From contig NZ_CALBRW010000013.1 of assembly GCF_937927635.1 (NCBI RefSeq), positions 1 through 64,000 of the forward strand: a DNA stretch of 64,000 nucleotides, in the 5' to 3' direction. The notes below the pieces were generated by a model. That model searched no databases, was not told the origin of the DNA, and saw only the letters and a program-made list of their open reading frames with translations. Below are positions 49,990-57,560 of this stretch, piece after piece (position 1 is the stretch's first letter; each line of letters opens with the position of its first letter). The DNA comes from an uncultured Microbacterium sp. (GTDB lineage Bacteria; Actinomycetota; Actinomycetes; Actinomycetales; Microbacteriaceae). The position numbers and the translations under genes were made by a program.

Positions 49990-50877
49990 TCACATCCTCT
50001 CGACGACGCGGGCACCGAGGAGCCCCGTCGGTTTGAACGTGAGGAACAGGATGAGGAAGGCGAACGAGAACACGTCGCGCCATTCGCCGCCGAACCACGC
50101 GGAGCCGAACGACTCCAGCAGTCCCAGCAGCAGGCCGCCGAGCATGGCCCCGTACAGGTTGCCGATGCCGCCGATGACGGCGGCGGTGAACGCCTTCAGC
50201 CCGATGATGAAGCCCATCAGGAAGTCGATCGAGCCGTAGTACGCGCCGGCCATGACGCCGGCGGCTCCGGCGAGTGCCGATCCGATGAAGAACACCGTCG
50301 CGATGACGCGGTTGACGTTCACGCCCATCAGCTGGGCGCCCTGCGGGTCCAGTGCGATGGCGCGCATGGCGCGACCCTCGCGGGTCCGCTCGACGATGTG
50401 CGCGAGCACGAGCATGAGGACGGCGGCGATCACGACCAGCACGATCTGCGCCGCCGTGATGCGCATGCCCGCGAAGTCGAATCCGTTCGACGCCAGCCGC
50501 ACGGGGAAGGCCTCGGGGTTCGGACCCCAGATCTGCCGTGCCGCGTACTCCAGCGTGAACGAGACGCCGATGGCGGTGATCAGCACCGCCAGGCGCGGGC
50601 TCGAGCGCAGCGGACGGTAGGCGATGCGCTCGATGACCACGCCGATCAGGCCGGTCATCACCATCGACAGCAGCATGATCACCAGCAGCAGCCCGATGGA
50701 GGACTCGTTGGAGATGCCGAAGGACGAGAGGGTGGCGAAGCCGACGAAGGCGCCGAGCATGTAGATGTCGCCGTGGGCGAAGTTCAGCAGCTTGATGATC
50801 CCGTAGACCATGCTGTAGCCGAGGGCGACGAGGGCGTAGAACGAGCCGACGATCAGGCCGTTCCAGATGAGTTGCAT
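49990..50877 (-). CDS. livH: Branched-chain-type ABC transporter permease LivH
   Basis: A 295-residue permease with about eight helices. GSFYALVALGYSMVYGIIKLLNFAHGD near residue 10 is the LivH signature, and REGRAMRAIALDPQGAQLMGVN near 155 is the ATPase-coupling loop. I take the ATG at 50877; a GTG immediately before it is possible. A hairpin separates it from the binding-protein gene upstream, which probably allows more binding protein than permease to be made. Confidence 0.92.
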   Translation of the reverse strand: MQLIWNGLIVGSFYALVALGYSMVYGIIKLLNFAHGDIYMLGAFVGFATLSSFGISNESSIGLLLVIMLLSMVMTGLIGVVIERIAYRPLRSSPRLAVLITAIGVSFTLEYAARQIWGPNPEAFPVRLASNGFDFAGMRITAAQIVLVVIAAVLMLVLAHIVERTREGRAMRAIALDPQGAQLMGVNVNRVIATVFFIGSALAGAAGVMAGAYYGSIDFLMGFIIGLKAFTAAVIGGIGNLYGAMLGGLLLGLLESFGSAWFGGEWRDVFSFAFLILFLTFKPTGLLGARVVERM

Positions 50878-50920
50878 CACAGGCGGATGTCCTTCCGCGT
50901 CAAGGGTGTGCGGAGCCTGA

Positions 50921-50948
50921 AGCGGGGGCGGCTCGCACCGCCCCCGCT
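50921..50948 (-). terminator. Intra-operon hairpin after the binding-protein gene
   Basis: AGCGGGGGCGG (50921-50931) and CCGCCCCCGCT (50938-50948) form a perfect 11-bp GC stem with a six-base loop, eight bases past the binding-protein stop and 43 bases before livH. No T-run follows, so mRNA stabilisation or partial attenuation is likelier than full termination. Confidence 0.65.
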
Positions 50949-50955
50949 CGCAGGA

Positions 50956-52146
50956 TCAGCCCTGCAGGTCGTCCTTGAGGACGAAGTTGCCCGTGGCCGG
51001 GTCGATGCCGACGATCACGAAGCCACCGCCGTTGAGCGTGTGGTCCTTCGTGAAGCTCAGCGGGCCGGCGAAGGTCTTGAATCCCTTCAGGTCCTCGAGC
51101 GCCTTGCTGACCTTGGTGAAGTCGGTGCCCTTGGCATCCGTCATCGCCTGCGCGACCACCTTGACGGCGTCGTACGACTGCGTGGAGTACGGGCCGGGCG
51201 CAGCGCCGGCCAGCTTCGTGTAGTCGGCGATCCAGCTGTCGGCGCCCTTGATCATGTCGGGCGTCTGCGTGAAGGTGCCCAGCACGTGCTCGGTGTAGCC
51301 CTTGCCGGCGATCTGCGCGAACTTCGCGTCGACCGAGCCGTCGCCGACGAGGAACTCACCGGTGTAACCGGCATCCGTCGCCTGGCGGACGATCAGGCCG
51401 CCCTCCTGGTAGTAGCCGGTCCAGTAGACGAGCGCGGGCTTCTTGTTGGCCAGCTGCGTGGCCACCGAGGAGTAGTCGTTCTCGCCGGGGGTGACGGTCG
51501 CCTCGAACGAGACGGTCAGGCCGGCCTCCTTCGCCTGCGTCACGAACGAGGTGGCGAGGTCGGCGGAGTACGCGCTGGCGTCGTTGATGGCGGCGACGTC
51601 GGTGAGGCCCGCCTTCTTGGCGTACTTCACCGCTGCGGCGGCCTGCTGCGTGCCGGTGCCGTTGATGAGGAAGACGCCGGGGAGCTTCTGCTTGACCAGC
51701 TCGTTGGAGTTGGCGGCCGGGATCACCATCGGGACCTTGGCCTCGTTGAAGATCGGCAGGGTCGGCAGCGTCGCGCCGGAGCAGTATCCGCCGACGGATG
51801 CCGAGATGCCCTCGGTCACGAGCTTGTTGGCCGCTGCGACCGCGGTGGTCGCGTCGCAGGCGCCGTCCTCGACGATCAGCTCGAGCTTGCGTCCATCGAC
51901 GCCGCCCTTCGCGTTGATCTCGTTGACGGCCAGCTGCGCGCCGTTCTTCATGTAGTCGCCGAAGGCCGATTCACTGCCCGAGAACGGGCCGATCATGCCG
52001 AGCTTGATGGGGCCGTCGGAGTTTCCGGAATCTCCGGAGTCACTGCTGCCGAGGCCGCTGGAGCAGCCTGCTGCGGTGAGGATGATCGCGCCGGCGACGG
52101 CGGCGATGGACAGTGCGCGTCGGATGCGCGGGGTTCGGGTTTGCAT
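50956..52146 (-). CDS. Branched-chain-type ABC transporter substrate-binding lipoprotein
   Basis: A 396-residue type I periplasmic-binding-fold lipoprotein. The signal peptide ends in TAAGC with C28 as the lipidated residue, followed by a Ser/Gly/Asp-rich linker. IKLGMIGPFSGSESAFGDYMKNGAQLAV and GGYCSGATLPTLPIFNEAKVPMV are typical of LivJ-like receptors. AGGAGG precedes the ATG at 52146. It is first in the transporter operon, and a predicted GntR site lies 39 bases upstream. Its ligand is inferred to be hydroxyproline or proline from context. Confidence 0.9.
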   Translation of the reverse strand: MQTRTPRIRRALSIAAVAGAIILTAAGCSSGLGSSDSGDSGNSDGPIKLGMIGPFSGSESAFGDYMKNGAQLAVNEINAKGGVDGRKLELIVEDGACDATTAVAAANKLVTEGISASVGGYCSGATLPTLPIFNEAKVPMVIPAANSNELVKQKLPGVFLINGTGTQQAAAAVKYAKKAGLTDVAAINDASAYSADLATSFVTQAKEAGLTVSFEATVTPGENDYSSVATQLANKKPALVYWTGYYQEGGLIVRQATDAGYTGEFLVGDGSVDAKFAQIAGKGYTEHVLGTFTQTPDMIKGADSWIADYTKLAGAAPGPYSTQSYDAVKVVAQAMTDAKGTDFTKVSKALEDLKGFKTFAGPLSFTKDHTLNGGGFVIVGIDPATGNFVLKDDLQG

Positions 52147-52185
52147 GTGCTTGTCCTCCTGGGGTGCGTCATTGCAGTACCGCCA

Positions 52186-52204
52186 ATAGCACGTGACACA
52201 TTAC
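52186..52204 (+). promoter_or_regulatory. Predicted GntR operator upstream of the transporter operon
   Basis: ATAGCACGTGACACATTAC shares the 12 invariant positions of the four-site set. It is immediately followed, reading toward the transporter, by TGCTATTGG, a possible extended -10 element, so bound regulator would block the promoter. Confidence 0.58.
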
Positions 52205-52280
52205 CGTCCGGGATGCGGTTGCGGAACCCTCCGAGATCGATCCGTGATCCTAGGAACCGAGTTCCCACCCGTGGACACGA

Positions 52281-52946
52281 TCAATCCTCGTCGCGTCCGC
52301 TCCACACGCCGCCGACGTGGCGGATGTGCTGGCGCATCAGCGCCTCGGCATCCTCGCCCCGACCCGCCACGAGCAGGTCGACCAGCTCGGCGTGCTCGAG
52401 CGAGGTGGAGATCAGCGCATCCGTCTCAGCCAGGTGCACCAGACCCACCAATCGGGTCTGCTGGCGCAGCTCGCGCACGGTCTCGACGAGCTTGCGATTG
52501 CCGGTGGCCTCGAGGATGCGCAGGTGGAACGCCGTGTCGGATGCCAGGTACTCGTCGAAGTGCGCGGCCTTGGCGGCCGAGACGATGCGGTCGGCGGTCT
52601 CGCGCAGCTCTCTGACCGTGGCCTCATCGAGGGTGCCGGCGACCTGGCGCATGGGCGGCGCCTCCAGCAGCATCCGCACCTCGCTGAGCTCGCGCAGCTC
52701 GTCGGGCGAGACCTCGGTGACTTCGAAGCCGCGGTTGCGGATGGGGCGCAGGAACCCACGGCGGGCGAGGTTGAGCATGGCCTCGCGCACGGGCGTCGCG
52801 CTCACGCCGAAGTCGCCGGCGAGCGTGGGGACCGTCAGCACCTGGCCGGGCGGGATCTCGCCCGAGACGATGCGGGACGCGAGCTGCCCCTCCACCTGCT
52901 CGCGCAGGCTCTCGGCGGGTGAGAGAAGGGTGCCGAAGCCGCTCAT
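52281..52946 (-). CDS. GntR-family regulator with FCD domain, probable hydroxyproline regulon repressor
   Basis: A 221-residue regulator. The winged-helix region (IVSGEIPPGQVLTVPTLAGDFGVSATPVREAMLNL) is GntR-type, and the C-terminal part is an FCD ligand domain. Metal-binding candidates are D137 in SDTAFHLRIL with the nearby His, then a later HAELVDLL and HIRHV. FCD regulators often respond to the substrate of the neighbouring pathway. It is divergent from hutD and adjacent to the Liv-type operon, and it carries a copy of the shared operator 21 bases before its own start, which suggests autoregulation. Confidence 0.88.
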   Translation of the reverse strand: MSGFGTLLSPAESLREQVEGQLASRIVSGEIPPGQVLTVPTLAGDFGVSATPVREAMLNLARRGFLRPIRNRGFEVTEVSPDELRELSEVRMLLEAPPMRQVAGTLDEATVRELRETADRIVSAAKAAHFDEYLASDTAFHLRILEATGNRKLVETVRELRQQTRLVGLVHLAETDALISTSLEHAELVDLLVAGRGEDAEALMRQHIRHVGGVWSGRDED

Positions 52947-52967
52947 CGCTCGCCCCCGGGAAGATCA

Positions 52968-52986
52968 GTCATGCGTCATATGGTAC
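52968..52986 (-). promoter_or_regulatory. Predicted GntR autoregulatory operator
   Basis: Read on the minus strand, GTACCATATGACGCATGAC matches 15 of 19 positions of the site at 47148-47166. It is the most divergent of the four sites and lies 21 bases before the regulator start. Confidence 0.5.
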
Positions 52987-53292
52987 CGGCGACGGCCGTC
53001 ACCGGACCGAAACGACCTCCGCATGAGTCCGACGTGTCCTCCGCCTGATGGGTCTGCGCTGCGCGCGGTGGACTGCCGCACGAGGCGCACGGCATCTGCA
53101 CTCTAGGCTCGACGCATGGACTGGCGCGAAGATCGGATCGGGGCGGCGGCGCGTGGGGAGATCCCGATGCTGCTGGCGGAGACGCCGGCAGGGTGCGCGC
53201 CCTGCGGCTGGAAGGAGGTTGGGGTCATGCGTCCAGGGCATCAGCGCGTCGGCGGCCCGCTTCGTAAGCTGATCGGGACGAAAGGACCCCGG
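52987..53292. other. Spacer between the GntR and hutD genes
   Basis: After the GntR operator this region holds no intact gene. It contains the apparent HIT-gene remnant at 53116-53220 and the ribosome-binding site of hutD (AAAGGAC). A CTCTAGGCT stretch just before the remnant could be left from its promoter. Confidence 0.4.
53116..53220 (+). pseudogene. Possible N-terminal remnant of a HIT-family gene
   Basis: An ATG at 53116 opens a frame reading MDWREDRIGAAARGE, closely resembling the start of actinobacterial HIT-family (diadenosine tetraphosphate hydrolase-like) proteins, which usually begin DWRxDRIGxAxRGENP. After about 35 codons the resemblance ends and no HIT catalytic motif follows. 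The frame happens to stay open into hutD, producing an artificial fusion of 241 codons. I treat it as a decayed fragment; a very short functional leader is less likely. Confidence 0.4.
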
Positions 53293-53841
53293 ATGCGCAT
53301 GGTTCGCCGTTTCACCGGAATCGCACCTCAACCGTGGGCCAACGGCCGCGGGAGCACCAGGGTGCTGTTCGACGATGCCGCCGCGGGCGCATGGACGTGG
53401 CGGATCAGCATCGCCGACCTCGCGGGTCCTCAGCCCTACAGCAGCCTTCCCGGCGTGCAGCGGTTCCAGCTCTCCCTCGGTCCGGGCGATCTCACCCTCA
53501 GGGTGAACGACGCGTCCGCCGTGCTCCACCCGCTCCAATGGTGGGGGTTCGCCGGCGAGGATCGCGTCACGGCGATGCCCGACGCAGCAGGGCTCCGTGC
53601 CCTGAATCTCTTCGCCCGTCGGGACCGGTGGGTGGGTTCGCTCTCGACAGCATCCGATGAAGAGATCACCGTCACCGGAGCGGGGATCGACGTCGCCGTC
53701 GCACTGCCCGGCGACGTCGGAGGCACGGTTCATGCGGTCGCAGGACGCCCTGTCGCACCACTGGATTCGATGCTGCTCGATCCGGGTGCGACGGCGCTCG
53801 AGGGCGCGTTCGCCGTCCTGCGTCTCGTGCCCGTGCGCTGA
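53293..53841 (+). CDS. hutD: HutD-family protein
   Basis: A 182-residue cupin-like protein of the HutD family, found in histidine utilisation clusters. MVRRFTGIAPQPWANGRGSTRVLF at the start and AWTWRISIADLAGPQPYSSLPGVQRFQLSLG near 35-65 are characteristic blocks. Its role is uncertain; proposals include limiting pathway flux. I start it at the ATG at 53293, preceded by AAAGGAC, rather than at 53116, which would fuse it to an unrelated N-terminal fragment. It converges with the hut operon, whose end lies 45 bases away. Confidence 0.82.
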   Translation: MRMVRRFTGIAPQPWANGRGSTRVLFDDAAAGAWTWRISIADLAGPQPYSSLPGVQRFQLSLGPGDLTLRVNDASAVLHPLQWWGFAGEDRVTAMPDAAGLRALNLFARRDRWVGSLSTASDEEITVTGAGIDVAVALPGDVGGTVHAVAGRPVAPLDSMLLDPGATALEGAFAVLRLVPVR

Positions 53842-53886
53842 CGGCGTCGTGATGCCGGTCGCCGAAGTCTCCCTGCGGATGGCGCG

Positions 53887-55110
53887 CTACGCGTCGTCGA
53901 GGTCCTGCAGCACCCGAGCGAGCGCCAGGGTGCCGGCGGTTCGGTCCGCCGGCTCCGCGGTCTCCTCAGGCGCGTGCGACACCCCTGTGGGGTTGCGCAC
54001 GAACAGCATCGCGGTCGGGACCTTCGCGCTCAGCACCCCGGCATCGTGACCTGCCCCCGTCGGAAGCATCGGAACGCCCTCCCCCAGGCTCCGGCGCAGC
54101 CGCTCGTTCAGCTCGGGGCTGAAGTCGACTCGACCGCTGTAGGACTCCTCGATGATCGTCACCGTGCAGCCCTCGATCGCCGCCGCATCCTGCGCCGCGG
54201 CAGACGCGGCATCCAGAAGCGTCTTCGCGTCGGCGTCGCCCTCTCCGCGCAGGTCCAGCCACATCGCCACCCTCGAGGCGATGACGTTCGTGCCGCCCGG
54301 GACGGGTTCGATCCGGCCGACCGTGCAGCGCGACGGCGCATCACGATCGCGCAGCCGTGCTATGTCGCGCACTGCTATCGCGGTGCGCGACGCGGCGACG
54401 AGCGGGTCCGCCCGATCCGCCATGCGCGTCGCCCCGGCGTGGTTGCCCTGACCGTGGAACTCGAAGCGCCATCGCCCGTGGGCGAGGATGCTGGTGCCGA
54501 TGCCGATGCCGGCCCCGAGGTCGATCAGAGCACGACCCTGCTCGACGTGGAGCTCCACGAAGGCGCCGATCCGGCGCAGAGCCGCGTCGTCGCGGCCGAG
54601 GTGCCGGGGGTCCAGCCCGATCCGGGACGCCGCTTCCGCGAAGGTCATGCCGTCGCGGTCCGTGAGTGCGGCCACACGGGCCGGATCGAGCGAACCGGCG
54701 AGCAGACCGGAGCCGAGGCAGGCCGCGCCGAAGCGCGAGCCCTCTTCCTCGGCGAACATGGTCACCGCGAACGGCCGGGTCGGCCGCCATCCGTCGGTCT
54801 GCAGCCGTCCGACTGCGGCGAGCGCGGACGCGACGCCGAGCGGCCCGTCGAGTTCACCCCCACCGGGCACGGAGTCGAGATGGCTCCCGGTGACCACGGC
54901 GTCGTCGCCGGGGGCACCCCACCACGCCCAGATGTTCCCGTTGCGATCATGCTCGACGTCGAGGCCCAGCCGCCGGGAGTGCTCGGTGAACCACTCCCGC
55001 AGTTGCATGTCGGAGTCGTCGAACACGTGCCGCGAGAATCCGCCGCGCTTGGCGTCGCGCCCGATGGCGGAGATGTCCCGCAGCAGGGCGTTCACGTCTG
55101 TCTCAGGCAT
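53887..55110 (-). CDS. M20-family amidohydrolase (allantoate/N-carbamoyl-amino-acid hydrolase group) in the hut operon
   Basis: A 407-residue zinc hydrolase of the M20 carbamoylase group. Metal ligands are visible in VVTGSHLDSVPGGGELDGPLG (His and Asp near 75-87), AEEEGSRFG near 119 and ELHVEQG near 192, with the late HDAG near 356. The family cleaves N-carbamoyl, N-formyl or ureido groups from amino acids. Here it ends an operon in which hutF makes N-formylglutamate and no hutG follows, so an N-formylglutamate hydrolase role is a good candidate, by inference. Two bases separate its start from the stop of the other M20 gene. Confidence 0.8.
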   Translation of the reverse strand: MPETDVNALLRDISAIGRDAKRGGFSRHVFDDSDMQLREWFTEHSRRLGLDVEHDRNGNIWAWWGAPGDDAVVTGSHLDSVPGGGELDGPLGVASALAAVGRLQTDGWRPTRPFAVTMFAEEEGSRFGAACLGSGLLAGSLDPARVAALTDRDGMTFAEAASRIGLDPRHLGRDDAALRRIGAFVELHVEQGRALIDLGAGIGIGTSILAHGRWRFEFHGQGNHAGATRMADRADPLVAASRTAIAVRDIARLRDRDAPSRCTVGRIEPVPGGTNVIASRVAMWLDLRGEGDADAKTLLDAASAAAQDAAAIEGCTVTIIEESYSGRVDFSPELNERLRRSLGEGVPMLPTGAGHDAGVLSAKVPTAMLFVRNPTGVSHAPEETAEPADRTAGTLALARVLQDLDDA

Positions 55111-55112
55111 CC

Positions 55113-56231
55113 TCAGGCCTCTCCGTGAAGTCGCACAGCCGCGACGAGCAGGTCGGAGAGCTTCACCAGATCATCGACCGCGATGCGCTCCTGCGGGGTG
55201 TGCATGTCGAACATACCGCCGGTGAGAGTCACAGCGGCGATGCCGGCCTGCGACAGCGCGTTGGAATCGGACCCGCCCAACGGCGACGAGCGCCGAGGGG
55301 CGATTCCGACGGCTCGCAGGGCATCCTGCGCCAGGCGCACCGCCGGATGCTCGTCGCCATGCGCGAACGAGCGGTAGAGCACGTCGGTCCTGATCTCGAC
55401 CGTGCAGCCGGTCGGCTCCACGGACGCCCGGACGGCCGCGATCAGGCGGTCGAGGTGTGCCGTCGCTTCGTCGTGGTCGATGCCGCGCACCTCGAGTTCG
55501 ACCTCGACATGCTCTGCGACCACGTTCACACCGGAGCCGCCCTTGATCAGACCGACGTTCGACGACACCCCGGGCGGCGTCGACGGTAGAGCGTGCAGTG
55601 CTTCGGCGGCGGCGAGGATCGCGTTCCTGCCGAGCTCGGGGAGCGAGCCGTGTGCCGACCGCCCGGTGATCTGAACGGTCACGTGCAGATAGCTGGGCGA
55701 CTGGGCGGCGACCGCGCCGATCGGCCCGGACTCATCGATGATGATGCCGCGCCGCGACTTCAGGATCGACAGATCAGCGGCTCTCGCACCCACCAGCCCG
55801 CGCTCCTCCTGCACGGTGAGGAGGATCTCGACCGCAGGATGCGGGACCCTCTCGTCGCGGAGCCGGCGAACGGCATCCAGGATGGCCGCGACCGCGGCCT
55901 TGTCGTCGGCACCCAGGATCATGCCCTCGGCGACCCGCACCACGCCGTCACGCACCTCGCCACGCACGACGGGCCCGCACTCGACTGTATCGATGTGCGC
56001 GCACAGCAGCAGCGGGGCGGATGCCGAACCGTCGGTGGCCGGCACGAAGCCGTAGAGGTTGCCGGTGTCGCCTTCGATCCTGGCGGCGACGTCGTCCTCG
56101 ATCAGCTGCACCCCCAGTGCGGCGAACCGCGTGATGAGCTCGTCCGCCATGGCGCGTTCCCGACCCGACGGCGACGGGATCGCCACGAGTTCGAGGAACG
56201 TCGTGGCCACCTCGGGGAGGGCATCGCTCAT
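55113..56231 (-). CDS. M20-family metallopeptidase (PepT-like) in the hut operon
   Basis: A 372-residue dinuclear zinc peptidase. Key segments are LLLCAHIDTVECGPVV near 73 (first His and Asp), MILGADDKAAVAAILDAV near 103 (bridging Asp), LTVQEERGLVGARA near 131 (Glu-Glu) and the late MFDMHTPQERI with the final His near 346. It resembles tripeptidase T-like enzymes. The start overlaps the hutF stop by four bases. A plausible job is releasing histidine from imported His-containing peptides, or acting on formylglutamate; the sequence does not decide. Confidence 0.8.
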   Translation of the reverse strand: MSDALPEVATTFLELVAIPSPSGRERAMADELITRFAALGVQLIEDDVAARIEGDTGNLYGFVPATDGSASAPLLLCAHIDTVECGPVVRGEVRDGVVRVAEGMILGADDKAAVAAILDAVRRLRDERVPHPAVEILLTVQEERGLVGARAADLSILKSRRGIIIDESGPIGAVAAQSPSYLHVTVQITGRSAHGSLPELGRNAILAAAEALHALPSTPPGVSSNVGLIKGGSGVNVVAEHVEVELEVRGIDHDEATAHLDRLIAAVRASVEPTGCTVEIRTDVLYRSFAHGDEHPAVRLAQDALRAVGIAPRRSSPLGGSDSNALSQAGIAAVTLTGGMFDMHTPQERIAVDDLVKLSDLLVAAVRLHGEA

Positions 56232-57559
56232 CGAAGGGCCCTGATCGCCTGCTCCAGCCTCGCACCCGTGTCGCCTGCGACGAGGTGCACCCGATCGTCG
56301 ACGATGACATCGCCGCCGGTGACGACCGTGGTGATGTCGGAGCCGGTGGCGGCGAAAAGCGTGTGGGCGAGCGGTTCGGCGCCTCGAGCGCCCGCCGTGC
56401 GCGGGGATCCAAGGTCGACCGCGACGAAGTCGGCGAGCCGGCCCGCTTCGATCCTGCCCGCGTTCCACCCGAGCGAGGCGGAGCCCGCTTCGGTGAGCAT
56501 CCGGGCGAGCGCCGGCACGGAGAAGTGGCCACGGTGCTGCGTGATCAGTCTGAGGTCCAGCTCGACCGCACGCGTCTCCTCGAGCAGGTCGATGATCATG
56601 TGCGCGTCGCTTCCGACCACGATGGGCGAGCCTGCATCGGCCAGACGCTTCGCCGGGCCGATGCCATCGCCCAGGTCGCGTTCCGTCGTGCAGCACATCG
56701 AGATGTGCGTGCTGGTCGAGCCGAGCGTCTGGATGTCCTCGTCGGTGAGGTGCGTGGCGTGCACCGCCGTGGTGCCCGGCCCCCAGACGCCCGCTTCGGC
56801 CAGCAGTTGGGTCGGTGTGAGCCCGAACGCGTCGACCGCGGCCTGGTTCTCGGCCGGCTGCTCCGACAGGTGCACATGCAGGGGGATGCCATGTTCGCGG
56901 GTGAACGCGGCGATCGGCGCGAAACCGCTGCGCGGAACGGCGCGCACACTGTGGATCGCGGCGCCCACGCGCAGCCTGGGGGTGGGCTCCAGCTTCGACA
57001 CCCGGTCGATCCAGGCGTCGACCGAACGGTCGTCGAAGCGCTTCTGCGTGCCGGTGAGCGGCGCGCCGTGCACGTCGGCCTGAAGGTAGCAGGTGTCGAG
57101 CAGGGTCATCCGGATCCCGGCGTCCGCCGCCGCACGGGCGACCGCATGGCCCATGGCGTTCGGATCCTCATACGGTGAGCCGTCCGCATCATGGTGCACA
57201 TAGAAGAACTCGCCGACCTGCGTGATGCCGCTCAGCGCCATCTCGGCGTAGGTCGCGAACGCCAGGTCGTAGAGCGTCTCCGGCGTGAGTCTGTTCGCGA
57301 CGTCGTACATCAGGTCGCGCCACATCCAGAAGTCGCCGACACCCGTCTGACTCTGCCCGCGGATCGCCCGGTGGAAGACGTGCGAGTGCGTGTTCGAGAA
57401 GCCCGGAAGCACCAGCCCGCGCAGTTCGCGGGCGCCTGGCGGGCGTTCGGCATCCGGACTGACCCGGGTGATGATCTCGCCCTCGGTCTCGATCAGAACG
57501 TCGCGCTCGACACCATCGCCACCCAGCCATGCGAACTCCGCGAACCACTGCTTTCCCAT
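56228..57559 (-). CDS. hutF: Formimidoylglutamate deiminase
   Basis: A 443-residue amidohydrolase-superfamily enzyme. Zinc ligands lie in GFSNTHSHVFHRAIRG near 55-60, with HVHLSEQPAENQ near 228, TTAVHATHLTDED near 262 and PIVVGSDAHM near 306. CCTTERDLGDGIGP near 283 is a HutF hallmark. It converts N-formimidoylglutamate to N-formylglutamate and ammonia, marking the five-step variant of histidine degradation. One base separates it from hutI upstream, and it overlaps the PepT-like gene downstream. Confidence 0.92.
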   Translation of the reverse strand: MGKQWFAEFAWLGGDGVERDVLIETEGEIITRVSPDAERPPGARELRGLVLPGFSNTHSHVFHRAIRGQSQTGVGDFWMWRDLMYDVANRLTPETLYDLAFATYAEMALSGITQVGEFFYVHHDADGSPYEDPNAMGHAVARAAADAGIRMTLLDTCYLQADVHGAPLTGTQKRFDDRSVDAWIDRVSKLEPTPRLRVGAAIHSVRAVPRSGFAPIAAFTREHGIPLHVHLSEQPAENQAAVDAFGLTPTQLLAEAGVWGPGTTAVHATHLTDEDIQTLGSTSTHISMCCTTERDLGDGIGPAKRLADAGSPIVVGSDAHMIIDLLEETRAVELDLRLITQHRGHFSVPALARMLTEAGSASLGWNAGRIEAGRLADFVAVDLGSPRTAGARGAEPLAHTLFAATGSDITTVVTGGDVIVDDRVHLVAGDTGARLEQAIRALR

Positions 57560-57560
57560 G

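Noticed and set aside
49986..49994. ATGTGACAT core of the GntR motif at the livH-livM junction
   Set aside because: It lies inside an operon at a stop/start overlap, and the flanking positions of the 19-bp motif do not match, so it is most likely coincidence.
49786..53106. A 1,106-codon open frame on the plus strand opposite livH, livM, the binding protein and gntR
   Set aside because: It is antisense to four well-supported genes, has low-complexity Arg/Asp/His-rich composition and no recognisable domain. Such mirror frames are common in GC-rich DNA.
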